Shown piece after piece: positions 1-6,703 of a DNA stretch of 7,780 nt. Positions within the stretch are counted from its first letter, which is position 1, and every line of letters begins with the position of its first letter. Below the pieces are notes generated by a model, which saw nothing but the letters and a program-made list of their open reading frames with translations, made no database searches and was not told where the DNA came from. A program made the position numbers and the translations under genes. This DNA is from Acidobacteriota bacterium (GTDB taxonomy: Bacteria; Acidobacteriota; Vicinamibacteria; Vicinamibacterales; UBA2999): positions 1 to 7,780 of the forward strand of contig JACCSI010000543.1 of assembly GCA_013813075.1 (NCBI GenBank). The letters run 5' to 3'.

Positions 1-110
1 GAGAACTCGTCCATCTGCGCCAGCAGCGTCAGCGTCCGCTGCAGCACGTCGGAAAAGTCGAGCACGCCGTGCTTGCGGAGCGTGCGCTGGTACTGTTCGA
101 TCGCCACGGC
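1..110 (-). repeat. Second copy of an in-frame duplicated segment inside addA (cut by window edge)
   Basis: Encodes residues 550-585 of the AddA reading frame. It aligns without gaps to 622-731 at an offset of exactly 621 bp (207 codons). I count 85 of 110 bases identical, including a 32-bp exact match (10-41 against 631-662). At protein level 29 of 36 residues match, with 21 consecutive identical residues from the lysine before 'HGVLDFSDVL'. Similarity stops abruptly above about position 110. The true extent to the left is unknown. Confidence 0.9.
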
Positions 111-1757
111 GAGCAGCCGGGCAATCTCATCGGCCACCGTCTCGGCCTGTTGCTCGTCAGACTCACCCGCGACCACGCCGAGCGCCTCGCTCGTAATGGA
201 CCTCGAAGCGTCGCCCGGCCCAAGGGGAAAGATGTCATTCTCGGAATAGCGGAACGCGTCGGGTCGCTCGGGGCTCTTGTCAATCGCCGCGCACACGTCG
301 TTGACAAAGTGCAACAGCTCCCGGACCGAACGAAAGCTGCGCGTAATGGCGGTGCGGACCTGCCCGATCGGACGCAGCGCTTCGATGTAGCGCGACGCTT
401 CGTCGAGCACGGCCACTTCGGCATCGCGAAACCCGTAGATCGACTGCTTGCGATCGCCGACGATGAAAATCGTCGGCGCAAGAGCGCGTTCGGTCAGACC
501 AAGTCCAGACGCCCACGACCGGACCAGTAATTCCACCAGTTCCCACTGCGCGCGGCTGGTGTCCTGGAACTCATCGACGAGCACGTGCTGATAGCGTGCC
601 TCGAGCTTGAAACGACTGCGTGAAAACTCCTCCATCTGCGCCAGCAGCGTCAGCGTCCGCTGGAGCACGTCTGAGAAATCCAGCACGCCATGTTTCTGAA
701 GCGTCTTCTCATACTCGCGCAGGGCAACGGCAAACAACTGGCGCACCGCGCGTGCGAGCACGACATTGATGTCGCGGCGATAATCGTGCAGCGCCTGCAC
801 CACATACGGGCCAAGCGCCTGGACCATGCCAAGGTGCCTGTCGTAGGCGGCGGGCGATCGAAAGTGCCCCTTCTTGTAGTTCGCGGCCAATCGCTTTCGT
901 GGTGCGCCGTCCTTGGTCAACAGGTAGTCGCGCACGCGTTCCATCAGGGCCTGGGTCATCGCGGCCGATGGGGCGGGGTCACCAAGCAACTGGCGGAGGT
1001 CACGTACGAAGAGCGCAAAATCTGGCTGACTCGGTCCGCCGCCGACCAGAGCCGCCGCGCCGCCCGGCACACTTGCGAATCCGTCGCGCAGCCGTGCGTG
1101 CAGGCGCGCCACTGCCTCGTCAATCGTGGCGGTCTGTGCCCCGCGCAGAAATCGGTGGAGCGCGTCGACAGCTACCAGGCGGCGGTCGATCAGCTTCGCC
1201 AACCCCTGTCGGAGCCGGTATTCGCCGAGTTCGGCAAAAAGCAGCGACATTTCAGGCTGCTCGGTCGCAATACTGCGGCCGATGCGCAGTGTGCGCTCGA
1301 GGGCGTCATCGACCAGGCGCGGTGTCTCAGTTTCGTCGGCCAGGTCAAACCCCGGGTCGACATCGGCCTCGAGCGGGAACTCGTGCAGCAGTGCCAGACA
1401 GAACGCATCGATCGTGGAAATGGCGATGTCGGTCACGCTGTCGCGAATCTCTTTCCACGACTCTGGAGGGATGGTGTGCTCGCGGTGACGCTTGGCGAGC
1501 TCCTGCAGGATCCGCTGACGCATTTCGGCGGCGGCCTTGCGGGTAAACGTCATCGCCAGGATATTGCGCGGCTTGACGCCCGCCATGAGCAAGCCGACAT
1601 AGCGATCCACCAGCACCCGCGTCTTGCCTGTCCCGGCCGATGCCTCCAGCGCGATGTTGCGGGTGGGGTCGATCGCCAGCGCGCGTGCTTCGGTGTCGCG
1701 CGTTTCGAGCGGATCGTCGGCATCGAAATCGAGCCGCGGCTGCGTGCTACTCACCAT
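1..1757 (-). CDS. addA: AddA-type UvrD/Rep-family (SF1A) helicase subunit, 3' end missing, internal segment duplicated
   Basis: ATP-driven 3'-5' DNA translocase that would pair with the neighbouring AddB in the AddAB helicase-nuclease, acting in the cytoplasm to resect double-strand breaks for RecA. Only the first 585 residues lie in the window. Seen in order: Walker A 'ASAGTGKT' (39-46); motif Ia 'TFTRKAAAEM' (70-79); 'ISTIDAFC' (113-120), the usual TIHSFC box; a helical 1B region (about 125-340); 'HGVLDFSDVL' (356-365); Walker B 'VDEFQDT' (394-400); motif III 'GDRKQSIYGFR' (434-444); motif IV 'ITRSFRS' (471-477). After motif IV, residues 550-585 repeat 343-378 instead of entering the 2B/motif V region. 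Motifs V and VI and any C-terminal nuclease are outside the window. The ATG at 1757 overlaps the end of addB by 11 bp; GTG at 1754 is an alternative start. A GGGG stretch upstream is only a weak ribosome binding site, so translational coupling is likely. Family assignment is firm; the AddA name rests on the AddB neighbour. Confidence 0.9.
   Translation of the reverse strand, partial: MVSSTQPRLDFDADDPLETRDTEARALAIDPTRNIALEASAGTGKTRVLVDRYVGLLMAGVKPRNILAMTFTRKAAAEMRQRILQELAKRHREHTIPPESWKEIRDSVTDIAISTIDAFCLALLHEFPLEADVDPGFDLADETETPRLVDDALERTLRIGRSIATEQPEMSLLFAELGEYRLRQGLAKLIDRRLVAVDALHRFLRGAQTATIDEAVARLHARLRDGFASVPGGAAALVGGGPSQPDFALFVRDLRQLLGDPAPSAAMTQALMERVRDYLLTKDGAPRKRLAANYKKGHFRSPAAYDRHLGMVQALGPYVVQALHDYRRDINVVLARAVRQLFAVALREYEKTLQKHGVLDFSDVLQRTLTLLAQMEEFSRSRFKLEARYQHVLVDEFQDTSRAQWELVELLVRSWASGLGLTERALAPTIFIVGDRKQSIYGFRDAEVAVLDEASRYIEALRPIGQVRTAITRSFRSVRELLHFVNDVCAAIDKSPERPDAFRYSENDIFPLGPGDASRSITSEALGVVAGESDEQQAETVADEIARLLAVAIEQYQRTLRKHGVLDFSDVLQRTLTLLAQMDEF
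622..731 (-). repeat. First copy of the duplicated addA segment, in its normal place before Walker B
   Basis: Encodes AddA residues 343-378, ending shortly before 'VDEFQDT' (394-400). That is where UvrD/AddA proteins normally carry a 'G-x-LDF-x-D-L' stretch, so this copy is the one in its expected context. Differences from the second copy are largely synonymous in the conserved core. Confidence 0.9.
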
Positions 1758-4700
1758 TCGACCCCGGCCCGATCGGGTCGGGCATCTCGACGATGTCGAG
1801 ACGGCAAACGGCGCGGTACGAACATGGGCCGCACAACGATTTTTTCGCGGGACTTGGCGGGAAGACCCCCTGCGCAATGCGATCGAGCGTAGCGATCAAG
1901 CGATCCTGCGCGTCATCCATGACGTCGTCGAGGGACCGTCCCTTGCCCGGCTTCAACGCGACGACGGCCCTGTCGCCCTCGAAGGAAACGTACACCGCCT
2001 CGGCGAGCGTCCATTCCTCTCCGCGCTCCCGGCGCAGCGCCTGGCGCGCCAGTAACGCGTAGATCGGCAGTTGCAGCGCCACTTTCTGGTCGGGCGTGTG
2101 TTTCGATTTGTAATCGATGACGCGAATGCTGTGGTCTTCGAGCAGGTCAATGCGATCGGTCTTTGCGCTCAGGGTCACGACGCGAGTATCGCCAGTGCGC
2201 GTGCGCAACGAGAACTCGCCCTGCAACGGGAACTCGAGGAGCCGTTCGGTGATACGAATCGGCCGTCCCGCCTCCATCGCAAACACCCGGTGCGCAATGC
2301 CTGGACTGACGGCGGAGCCAAGCAGCCGGTTGCGCTCGAGGCCGGCTTCGGCCGGCGGGAGCTGCTGCAATGCCGTTTCGCAGAGCTCGCCAAACAGCAT
2401 CCGCGCCTCGGGCAGGTGGTCCGGATCGATCCGACCATGCCCGCGCTTCTGCCACTCGGCGAAGAATCGCTCCCATAGCTCGTGCAGAAAGCGGCCGCGC
2501 TCGAGCGGTGTTTGAATGGCTGCGTCTTCCGGTTGCTCTTCCAGCTTCAGCACCTGTGCCGCGTAGAACTTGAACGGACAATTCAGATACTGTTCCAGCC
2601 GACTGATCGAGACCCGCGGCATCTGCCAGGCGCCGGCCGTGCCTTGGAAGTGGGCGATGTCGCGCCCGTCAGTGGCGAGGCGCATAGTGGCCCATGCCGC
2701 GGCGCCCGGCGGGAGCGCGTCCGGCACGCGCGGCTCGATCGCGACCGCGTCCGAGTACGACACGCGCGACTGATCCTGCGGAACGCGCGCCGTGCTCAAC
2801 CCAAACCCCAACACGTCGTCGAGCAGGATGGACGGCTCGACCACGGCATCGTTCTCGAGTGCAAACGTCGACAGACGGACACGCGTCGACGGCGAATGCA
2901 GCAGGTCTTTCAATGCCGCGCGCCCGCTCTGCTGGGCATCACGCTCGCGGCGGTGGGGATCCGCAATCGCCGGCAGTGGCTCCAGCAGCGCCAGAAGCGA
3001 TGCGGGGTAGAGCACGTTGCGACGGACGCGCTCCGGCCATTCCCCTTCGATGAGGCCCACGATCTGGACGTCGTCGAAGTCGCCGTACCGCGCCGCCTGT
3101 GCGTCGACGATCTGCAGCCCCGGCTCGCCGCTCTGTGTGGCAAAGGTCTGGCTGCCCAGCCAGCGCCGCACCGCCGCGGTCAACGTCACAATGTCGCCGG
3201 GCGCCTCCGGATCGTGGCTCTGATAGGCGTCCTTGAGCGCGGACAACGCGCCCACGACCGCTGCGCGGACGCGGCGGCGGCGCGAAGGCAGAGCATCGTC
3301 GTGTGCATCGGAACGGTCGAACTGCTGCAGCCACTCCATCAGCGTCCCGATGTGCTCGGTCATCGGGCGCTCGAATGCCAGGGAGTGAAGTGGGCGGACC
3401 GCGTTGAGTACCGCCTGTGCGGCTGGCAAGGCGACTTGCTGCCGGCGCTGTTCGCGTGACGCCGGCGCACCGGTGGCCGCCCACTGTGTCACCACCGCGC
3501 TGAGGCGGTCGAGGCCACCAAGGTAGCGCCCTTCGGCAAGCGCAAAGTCGTAGGCCGCGATGGCGTCGTCGGTCACCGCGGTCTCCACGAGCGAACCCTT
3601 TCCACCGCGGTCAGGGCGAGGGGCGCCTGACCCGCCGCCAACCGAGAAATGCGGCGAGCGAAGCAGCGCCAGCAAAGACGATCGCGTGTAGTCCGACGCG
3701 ACCGCGTCGAGCGCCAGATCCACTGCCGCCGCGTACGGCTCGGCCGCCAGTGGAAGTGTGTCGAGCGACTCGAACGGGATCGCTGCGTCCGCGAACACGT
3801 CGCGCGCGAGGTAGAGATACGGCAGCGGCCGGCGGACCACAAGTGCGGTACGGGACAAATCAACCGCGCGTCCCTCACGGCGGTCACGTTTCAGGCGCCG
3901 CGCCACTGCCGCGAGCTCCTCCTCGCGGTCGCGGTATCCGTACGCGGTCGACCCGGGGTCCCCACTTTCTGGCGGCGGCGCCACAACCAGCGTTGGCGCG
4001 GGCCGAGCAGGCAGCGCGGACCACTCATCCTGCAGGTCGGGAAGCGCCGCATAGAGCCGCTCTAGATAGCCGGCGGCCAGCACCGATTCCGTGCACAACA
4101 AATCGATCTGCTCCAGTCCCGCCAATCGCGTCAGCAGATCGAAATCTGCAGGCCACACGCCATCTGGATCCGCCAACCGGTCGGCCACAGTGATCAGGAC
4201 ACGCCGCACTGGCCGCAGCGACGCCACCTCCAACAGCGTCCGGCGTAGGGCATGTTCGTCGTGCCGCAATTGTTCGGACATGCGCGCTTCGTAGCGCCGA
4301 TAGGCCGCGACGAGAAAGACCGTTTGTTGGAACAATCGGCTGGCACCGCGATCGCTGTCCTTTTCTCTTTCAAGCTCGTCTCGAAAATTGCGTTCGAAGT
4401 CATCGATGTCGCGGCCGAGGCGGCGGATCAGGTCGTAAAGGGCGAGCATCTCCGCAACCAGGCCCGGGCGGAGGCGGAACGGCGGTTCAACTCCCTCGGC
4501 CACGAGCTGCCGCGATACTGCTGCCAGGATTATTTCGCGCTCAAACGCTGACAACATAGTCGGCGCCGCCGGCAGCCGGGACGCGAGTTCGTCGTAGAAG
4601 TCGCGACGCGTCGCGACCATGGGCCACACAACAGCCGCACGGTCGGCGCGTAAGGCGCGCTCTTCGACGGTGCGCCGCAGTTGTTCCCCGGACGCGCGCG

Positions 4701-4827
4701 TCGGGACGAGGACACACGTATCGCGTGCTTCATCCAGTGTCTGCGCGAGAATCCAGTCGGTGAGCGTCGTACGGAACCGGGCGAGGTCGGGCACACGGTA
4801 CAGCCTGGTGCGGCGAGGTGTGATCAC
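1747..4827 (-). CDS. addB: AddB-type helicase-nuclease subunit: inactive helicase fold, PD-(D/E)XK nuclease, four-Cys Fe-S signature
   Basis: Second subunit of the AddAB recombination complex; in the family it cuts one DNA strand and helps read Chi. The N-terminal part (1-580) is a degenerate UvrD-like helicase fold with no GxGKT Walker A, as is common for bacterial AddB outside Firmicutes. 'VGLIEGEWPE' (590-599) matches the C-terminal helicase-domain motif of AddB and RecC. The C-terminal RecB-type nuclease looks intact: 'RGRFLHELW' with H782, 'TDRID' with D891, 'IDYKSK' with D905 and K907, and 'QLPIY' with Q919 and Y923. Cysteines C750, C999, C1002 and C1008 have the one-plus-three spacing of the [4Fe-4S] staple that holds the nuclease domain in AddB proteins. 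It starts with GTG, sharing GTGA with the stop of the upstream gene; no clear ribosome binding site is seen, so coupling is likely. The stop overlaps the addA start. At 1026 aa the length is normal for the family. Confidence 0.92.
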   Translation of the reverse strand: MITPRRTRLYRVPDLARFRTTLTDWILAQTLDEARDTCVLVPTRASGEQLRRTVEERALRADRAAVVWPMVATRRDFYDELASRLPAAPTMLSAFEREIILAAVSRQLVAEGVEPPFRLRPGLVAEMLALYDLIRRLGRDIDDFERNFRDELEREKDSDRGASRLFQQTVFLVAAYRRYEARMSEQLRHDEHALRRTLLEVASLRPVRRVLITVADRLADPDGVWPADFDLLTRLAGLEQIDLLCTESVLAAGYLERLYAALPDLQDEWSALPARPAPTLVVAPPPESGDPGSTAYGYRDREEELAAVARRLKRDRREGRAVDLSRTALVVRRPLPYLYLARDVFADAAIPFESLDTLPLAAEPYAAAVDLALDAVASDYTRSSLLALLRSPHFSVGGGSGAPRPDRGGKGSLVETAVTDDAIAAYDFALAEGRYLGGLDRLSAVVTQWAATGAPASREQRRQQVALPAAQAVLNAVRPLHSLAFERPMTEHIGTLMEWLQQFDRSDAHDDALPSRRRRVRAAVVGALSALKDAYQSHDPEAPGDIVTLTAAVRRWLGSQTFATQSGEPGLQIVDAQAARYGDFDDVQIVGLIEGEWPERVRRNVLYPASLLALLEPLPAIADPHRRERDAQQSGRAALKDLLHSPSTRVRLSTFALENDAVVEPSILLDDVLGFGLSTARVPQDQSRVSYSDAVAIEPRVPDALPPGAAAWATMRLATDGRDIAHFQGTAGAWQMPRVSISRLEQYLNCPFKFYAAQVLKLEEQPEDAAIQTPLERGRFLHELWERFFAEWQKRGHGRIDPDHLPEARMLFGELCETALQQLPPAEAGLERNRLLGSAVSPGIAHRVFAMEAGRPIRITERLLEFPLQGEFSLRTRTGDTRVVTLSAKTDRIDLLEDHSIRVIDYKSKHTPDQKVALQLPIYALLARQALRRERGEEWTLAEAVYVSFEGDRAVVALKPGKGRSLDDVMDDAQDRLIATLDRIAQGVFPPSPAKKSLCGPCSYRAVCRLDIVEMPDPIGPGSNGE

Positions 4828-6224
4828 GGTTGCGCGACGAACCTCGTGGCAAGCGGTGGCTCGAAGGCCGCGCGCAGCTCCAGTCTCGCGCGTTCGAGCA
4901 GCATCAACGCCCCGGCCGCTGCCGCCGACGCCTGCCGCGCAAGCTCGACATCGGCCCCCGTCACCGCATCGAGACGCAATTGCACTGCCCTCTCGGCAAG
5001 CACATACGCGCTCCGGAACGACGCATGAATAGGAGACAGCAGACTGGGCGGATTGAGCAGCGCCAGACGTCGCGCGTGGCGATCCAGCCGCTGCGCAAGC
5101 GGGCGCAGGCGCTGCGGCGCGGGACCGCCGAGGACTTTGATGTCGTCGAGACTGGCGCGCACGTCGATGAGTCCCTGGATATACGGCATCGCCGAGCGTC
5201 GATAGGTGCGCATCCCGGCTTCATTCAGCAGCCACTGGTCATGGGCCAGCCGGAGACGATGGGCTGCGTCGAGGTGGGCGTCCAGGGTGGCGAGCACGCC
5301 GGCGAGATCCTCGGGACGCTTCCGGCCCAGTGTCTCGTCTTCATCCCTGAGCTTCACGCGCAACTGCTCGAGCCCGCGGACGTCCGCCCGGGCAGCGCGC
5401 CTGGAGGCCTCGGCCAGCGTGCTGGATCTCAGAAGCGAATAAAGACTATCTGTCCGCTGCTCCTCGGCAATGCCCCCCAGCGCGGTTGTGCGCAGCATGG
5501 CGGCTAACGACGCGGGCATCAGGTCCACCCCGCGATCGATCAACGCTACAACCGACTGCAATAGAGACACTTTCTCGGCCGGCGATTCGACAGCCGATGC
5601 GGCGGACATCAGCTGCTGGGCAACGTCGCTGTGATTCGGCGACGGTAGCGTCGGCTCAGTGGGCGGAACGACCGTGCTTGCCGATAAGGCCAACTCAAAC
5701 CCGCCGCCGCCGGCAGAAGCGCGCAGGCTCGCAATCACGTCGTCGAGCACGCCGACGATTTCTCGAACCTCGCCGGCGCGATAGCCATAAGCCGCGCCGG
5801 GCCAATCGGTGAGAGAGCGTCGTGCCTGTTCCGCCGCGGCCAGGCGTTTGTTGGGGTCGGCAATGAGCGCAATTTGATTCAACGCATCGGCGACGGTTCC
5901 GCTGACCTGGGCAAAGTCCGCTTCACCACGCGTCGCCGCGTAATGAGACGCGCGCACGGTGTCGGCGTACCGCTCGGTGCGTGGAAGGTCAACGCGTTGC
6001 ACCGGCAGCGACACCAGGTGCAGTGCGCCAGGTCCCGCGCCCGGCGCCAACGGCATCGAAAAAATCAATCGGTCGTCGACTCGGGCCCATTCACCAAAAC
6101 TCGCGAGTGCTGTGCCGTCGTGTAGAAACACGCGGAATAAGGGCGGAGCCGGTGTCTGGGCAGTAACCGACACTCCGGTGGCGAGCGCGACAACGACGGA
6201 AAAAATGGCCGAGTGCAGACTCAT
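4824..6224 (-). CDS. Uncharacterised exported helical protein, first gene of the addB-addA operon
   Basis: 466 aa, function not recognised. Residues 1-22 look like a signal peptide: a hydrophobic run (6-20), then V-T-A before Q23, although the n-region lacks Lys or Arg. Residues about 29-80 look beta-rich ('FRVFLHDGTALASFGEWARV'), a pattern I recall, unverified, from uncharacterised Acidobacteriota proteins. The remainder is mostly helix, rich in Ala, Leu, Arg and Glu. It has a low-complexity linker (171-198, with a GGGG and several prolines) and two similar helical hairpins (about 112-142 and 202-237). No catalytic motif was found. I chose the ATG at 6224 because the signal peptide begins there; the same frame is open up to 6491 (89 more codons), but that extension is Arg-, Cys- and Trp-rich, crosses the DnaA-box-like array and looks non-coding. 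It overlaps addB by 4 bp (GTGA), so the two are probably co-translated. Why an exported protein would be coupled to a cytoplasmic nuclease is unclear. Confidence 0.75.
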   Translation of the reverse strand: MSLHSAIFSVVVALATGVSVTAQTPAPPLFRVFLHDGTALASFGEWARVDDRLIFSMPLAPGAGPGALHLVSLPVQRVDLPRTERYADTVRASHYAATRGEADFAQVSGTVADALNQIALIADPNKRLAAAEQARRSLTDWPGAAYGYRAGEVREIVGVLDDVIASLRASAGGGGFELALSASTVVPPTEPTLPSPNHSDVAQQLMSAASAVESPAEKVSLLQSVVALIDRGVDLMPASLAAMLRTTALGGIAEEQRTDSLYSLLRSSTLAEASRRAARADVRGLEQLRVKLRDEDETLGRKRPEDLAGVLATLDAHLDAAHRLRLAHDQWLLNEAGMRTYRRSAMPYIQGLIDVRASLDDIKVLGGPAPQRLRPLAQRLDRHARRLALLNPPSLLSPIHASFRSAYVLAERAVQLRLDAVTGADVELARQASAAAAGALMLLERARLELRAAFEPPLATRFVAQP

Positions 6225-6439
6225 TGAACCGGTCTTTGTCAGGGTACACGAAGTCAAAGGCCGTGCCTCGAAACAGCGACGCGAATCGCGATGTGGAAAA
6301 GTTGTGGATGAGTGGTGCAAAGACTGTGGACACATAGACACGAAAATAAAAATCCGGCGATCTGTGGCCCAAAGACGCCGCCCAAATCTACGAACACGCG
6401 CCTTCGTACCTCGCTTCGCTTGTTTCGCCGCGCTGTCGC
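6225..6439. other. Divergent intergenic region
   Basis: Separates the minus-strand operon from the plus-strand pair, so both promoters should lie here or just inside the flanking genes. It contains a DnaA-box-like array (6292-6335) and an A-rich tract (6336-6353) that stands out against the surrounding GC-rich DNA. I could not identify a convincing -35/-10 pair on either strand: a TTGACT on the minus strand (about 6254-6259) has no good -10 at 16-18 bp. No RNA gene or terminator hairpin was recognised. Confidence 0.6.
6292..6335. repeat. Four direct 11-bp units resembling DnaA boxes
   Basis: Units start at 6292 (TGTGGAAAAGT), 6303 (TGTGGATGAGT), 6314 (GGTGCAAAGAC) and 6325 (TGTGGACACAT), with exact 11-bp spacing and the same orientation. 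Read on the minus strand, their first nine bases are TTTTCCACA, TCATCCACA, CTTTGCACC and GTGTCCACA. Against the DnaA box TTATNCACA they carry 1, 1, 3 and 2 mismatches. An A-rich stretch (6336-6353) follows directly. The period and the similarity are seen in the sequence; DnaA binding is inference. It could be an origin-like element, a DnaA-controlled promoter, or an operator for another protein binding one face of the helix. Confidence 0.5.
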
Positions 6440-6447
6440 ATGCGACA
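6434..6447. repeat. 14-bp perfect palindrome over the first start codon of the small gene
   Basis: TGTCGCATGCGACA is its own reverse complement. It covers the ATG at 6440. It could be an operator half-site pair or a small hairpin over the start codon. One such palindrome can also arise by chance in GC-rich DNA. Confidence 0.35.
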
Positions 6448-6703
6448 TTCTGTCGTCGCGGCGGACCCGCCCACCAAACGCCTTTCACCATTCGTGACTC
6501 ATCGCTACGAAGAACACATCGCCGGTCGTACCTATTTCATTGAGGTGCAGCCGATCTCGCAGTCCCGCTGGCGCGCCCAGATCGCTCGCCTGCCCGGCAT
6601 GCCAACGTCAATGATGCCGTTCTATGGTTCAACGCCGGAGCAAGCCGCGCAGGAGCTGAGTCGTTGGCTGACGATGGTGTATAACGGCACCACCAAACAA
6701 TGA
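6440..6703 (+). CDS. Small HicB-antitoxin-like protein coupled to the asparaginase gene
   Basis: 87 aa, or 69 aa if translation starts at GTG 6494 (V19). No ribosome binding site precedes either start. The core from H21 ('HRYEEHIAGRTYFIEV', then 'WRAQIARLPGM', then 'STPEQAAQELSRWL') follows the layout of the HicB-type partial RNase H fold: a beta strand pair, a 'PG' turn, then a T-P-E-x-A helix. The usual acidic residues of HicB are weak, no DNA-binding tail is present and no HicA-like toxin lies beside it. An antitoxin role is therefore not supported; a stand-alone HicB-like domain protein is the safest reading. Residues 1-18 look unlike the rest and may be untranslated. Its stop overlaps the next start (ATGA, 6700-6703), which implies coupled translation and supports that the frame is real. 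Confidence 0.6.
   Translation: MRHSVVAADPPTKRLSPFVTHRYEEHIAGRTYFIEVQPISQSRWRAQIARLPGMPTSMMPFYGSTPEQAAQELSRWLTMVYNGTTKQ

Noticed and set aside
29..481. 150-codon minus-strand open frame
   Set aside because: It is on the same strand as addA but in another frame. The addA frame here carries GDRKQSIYGF and TRSFRS, so this one is a shadow.
690..1892. 400-codon plus-strand open frame opposite addA
   Set aside because: It is antisense to firm helicase motifs and has Arg/Gln/His-rich shadow composition with no recognisable domain. Long antisense frames are usual in GC-rich DNA.
2482..3459. 325-codon plus-strand open frame opposite addB
   Set aside because: It lies opposite the helicase-like half of addB and reads as a shadow, with no motif and arginine-rich composition.
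1747..4827. Missing Walker A in AddB as a sign of decay
   Set aside because: Many bacterial AddB proteins lack a working ATP site. The nuclease residues and all four cysteines are intact.
4830..5507. 225-codon plus-strand open frame opposite the exported protein
   Set aside because: Shadow frame: Gln/Arg-rich, no motif, no ribosome binding site. The opposite strand has a signal peptide and tight operon overlap.
6254..6259. TTGACT as a -35 element for the minus-strand operon
   Set aside because: No acceptable -10 hexamer follows at 16-18 bp.
6225..6491. N-terminal extension of the exported protein to a start at 6491
   Set aside because: It would place 89 Arg/Cys/Trp-rich residues before a good signal peptide and translate through the 11-bp array.
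6440..6703. HicAB toxin-antitoxin system
   Set aside because: No HicA-like dsRBD-fold toxin frame is present next to it; the downstream gene is an asparaginase.
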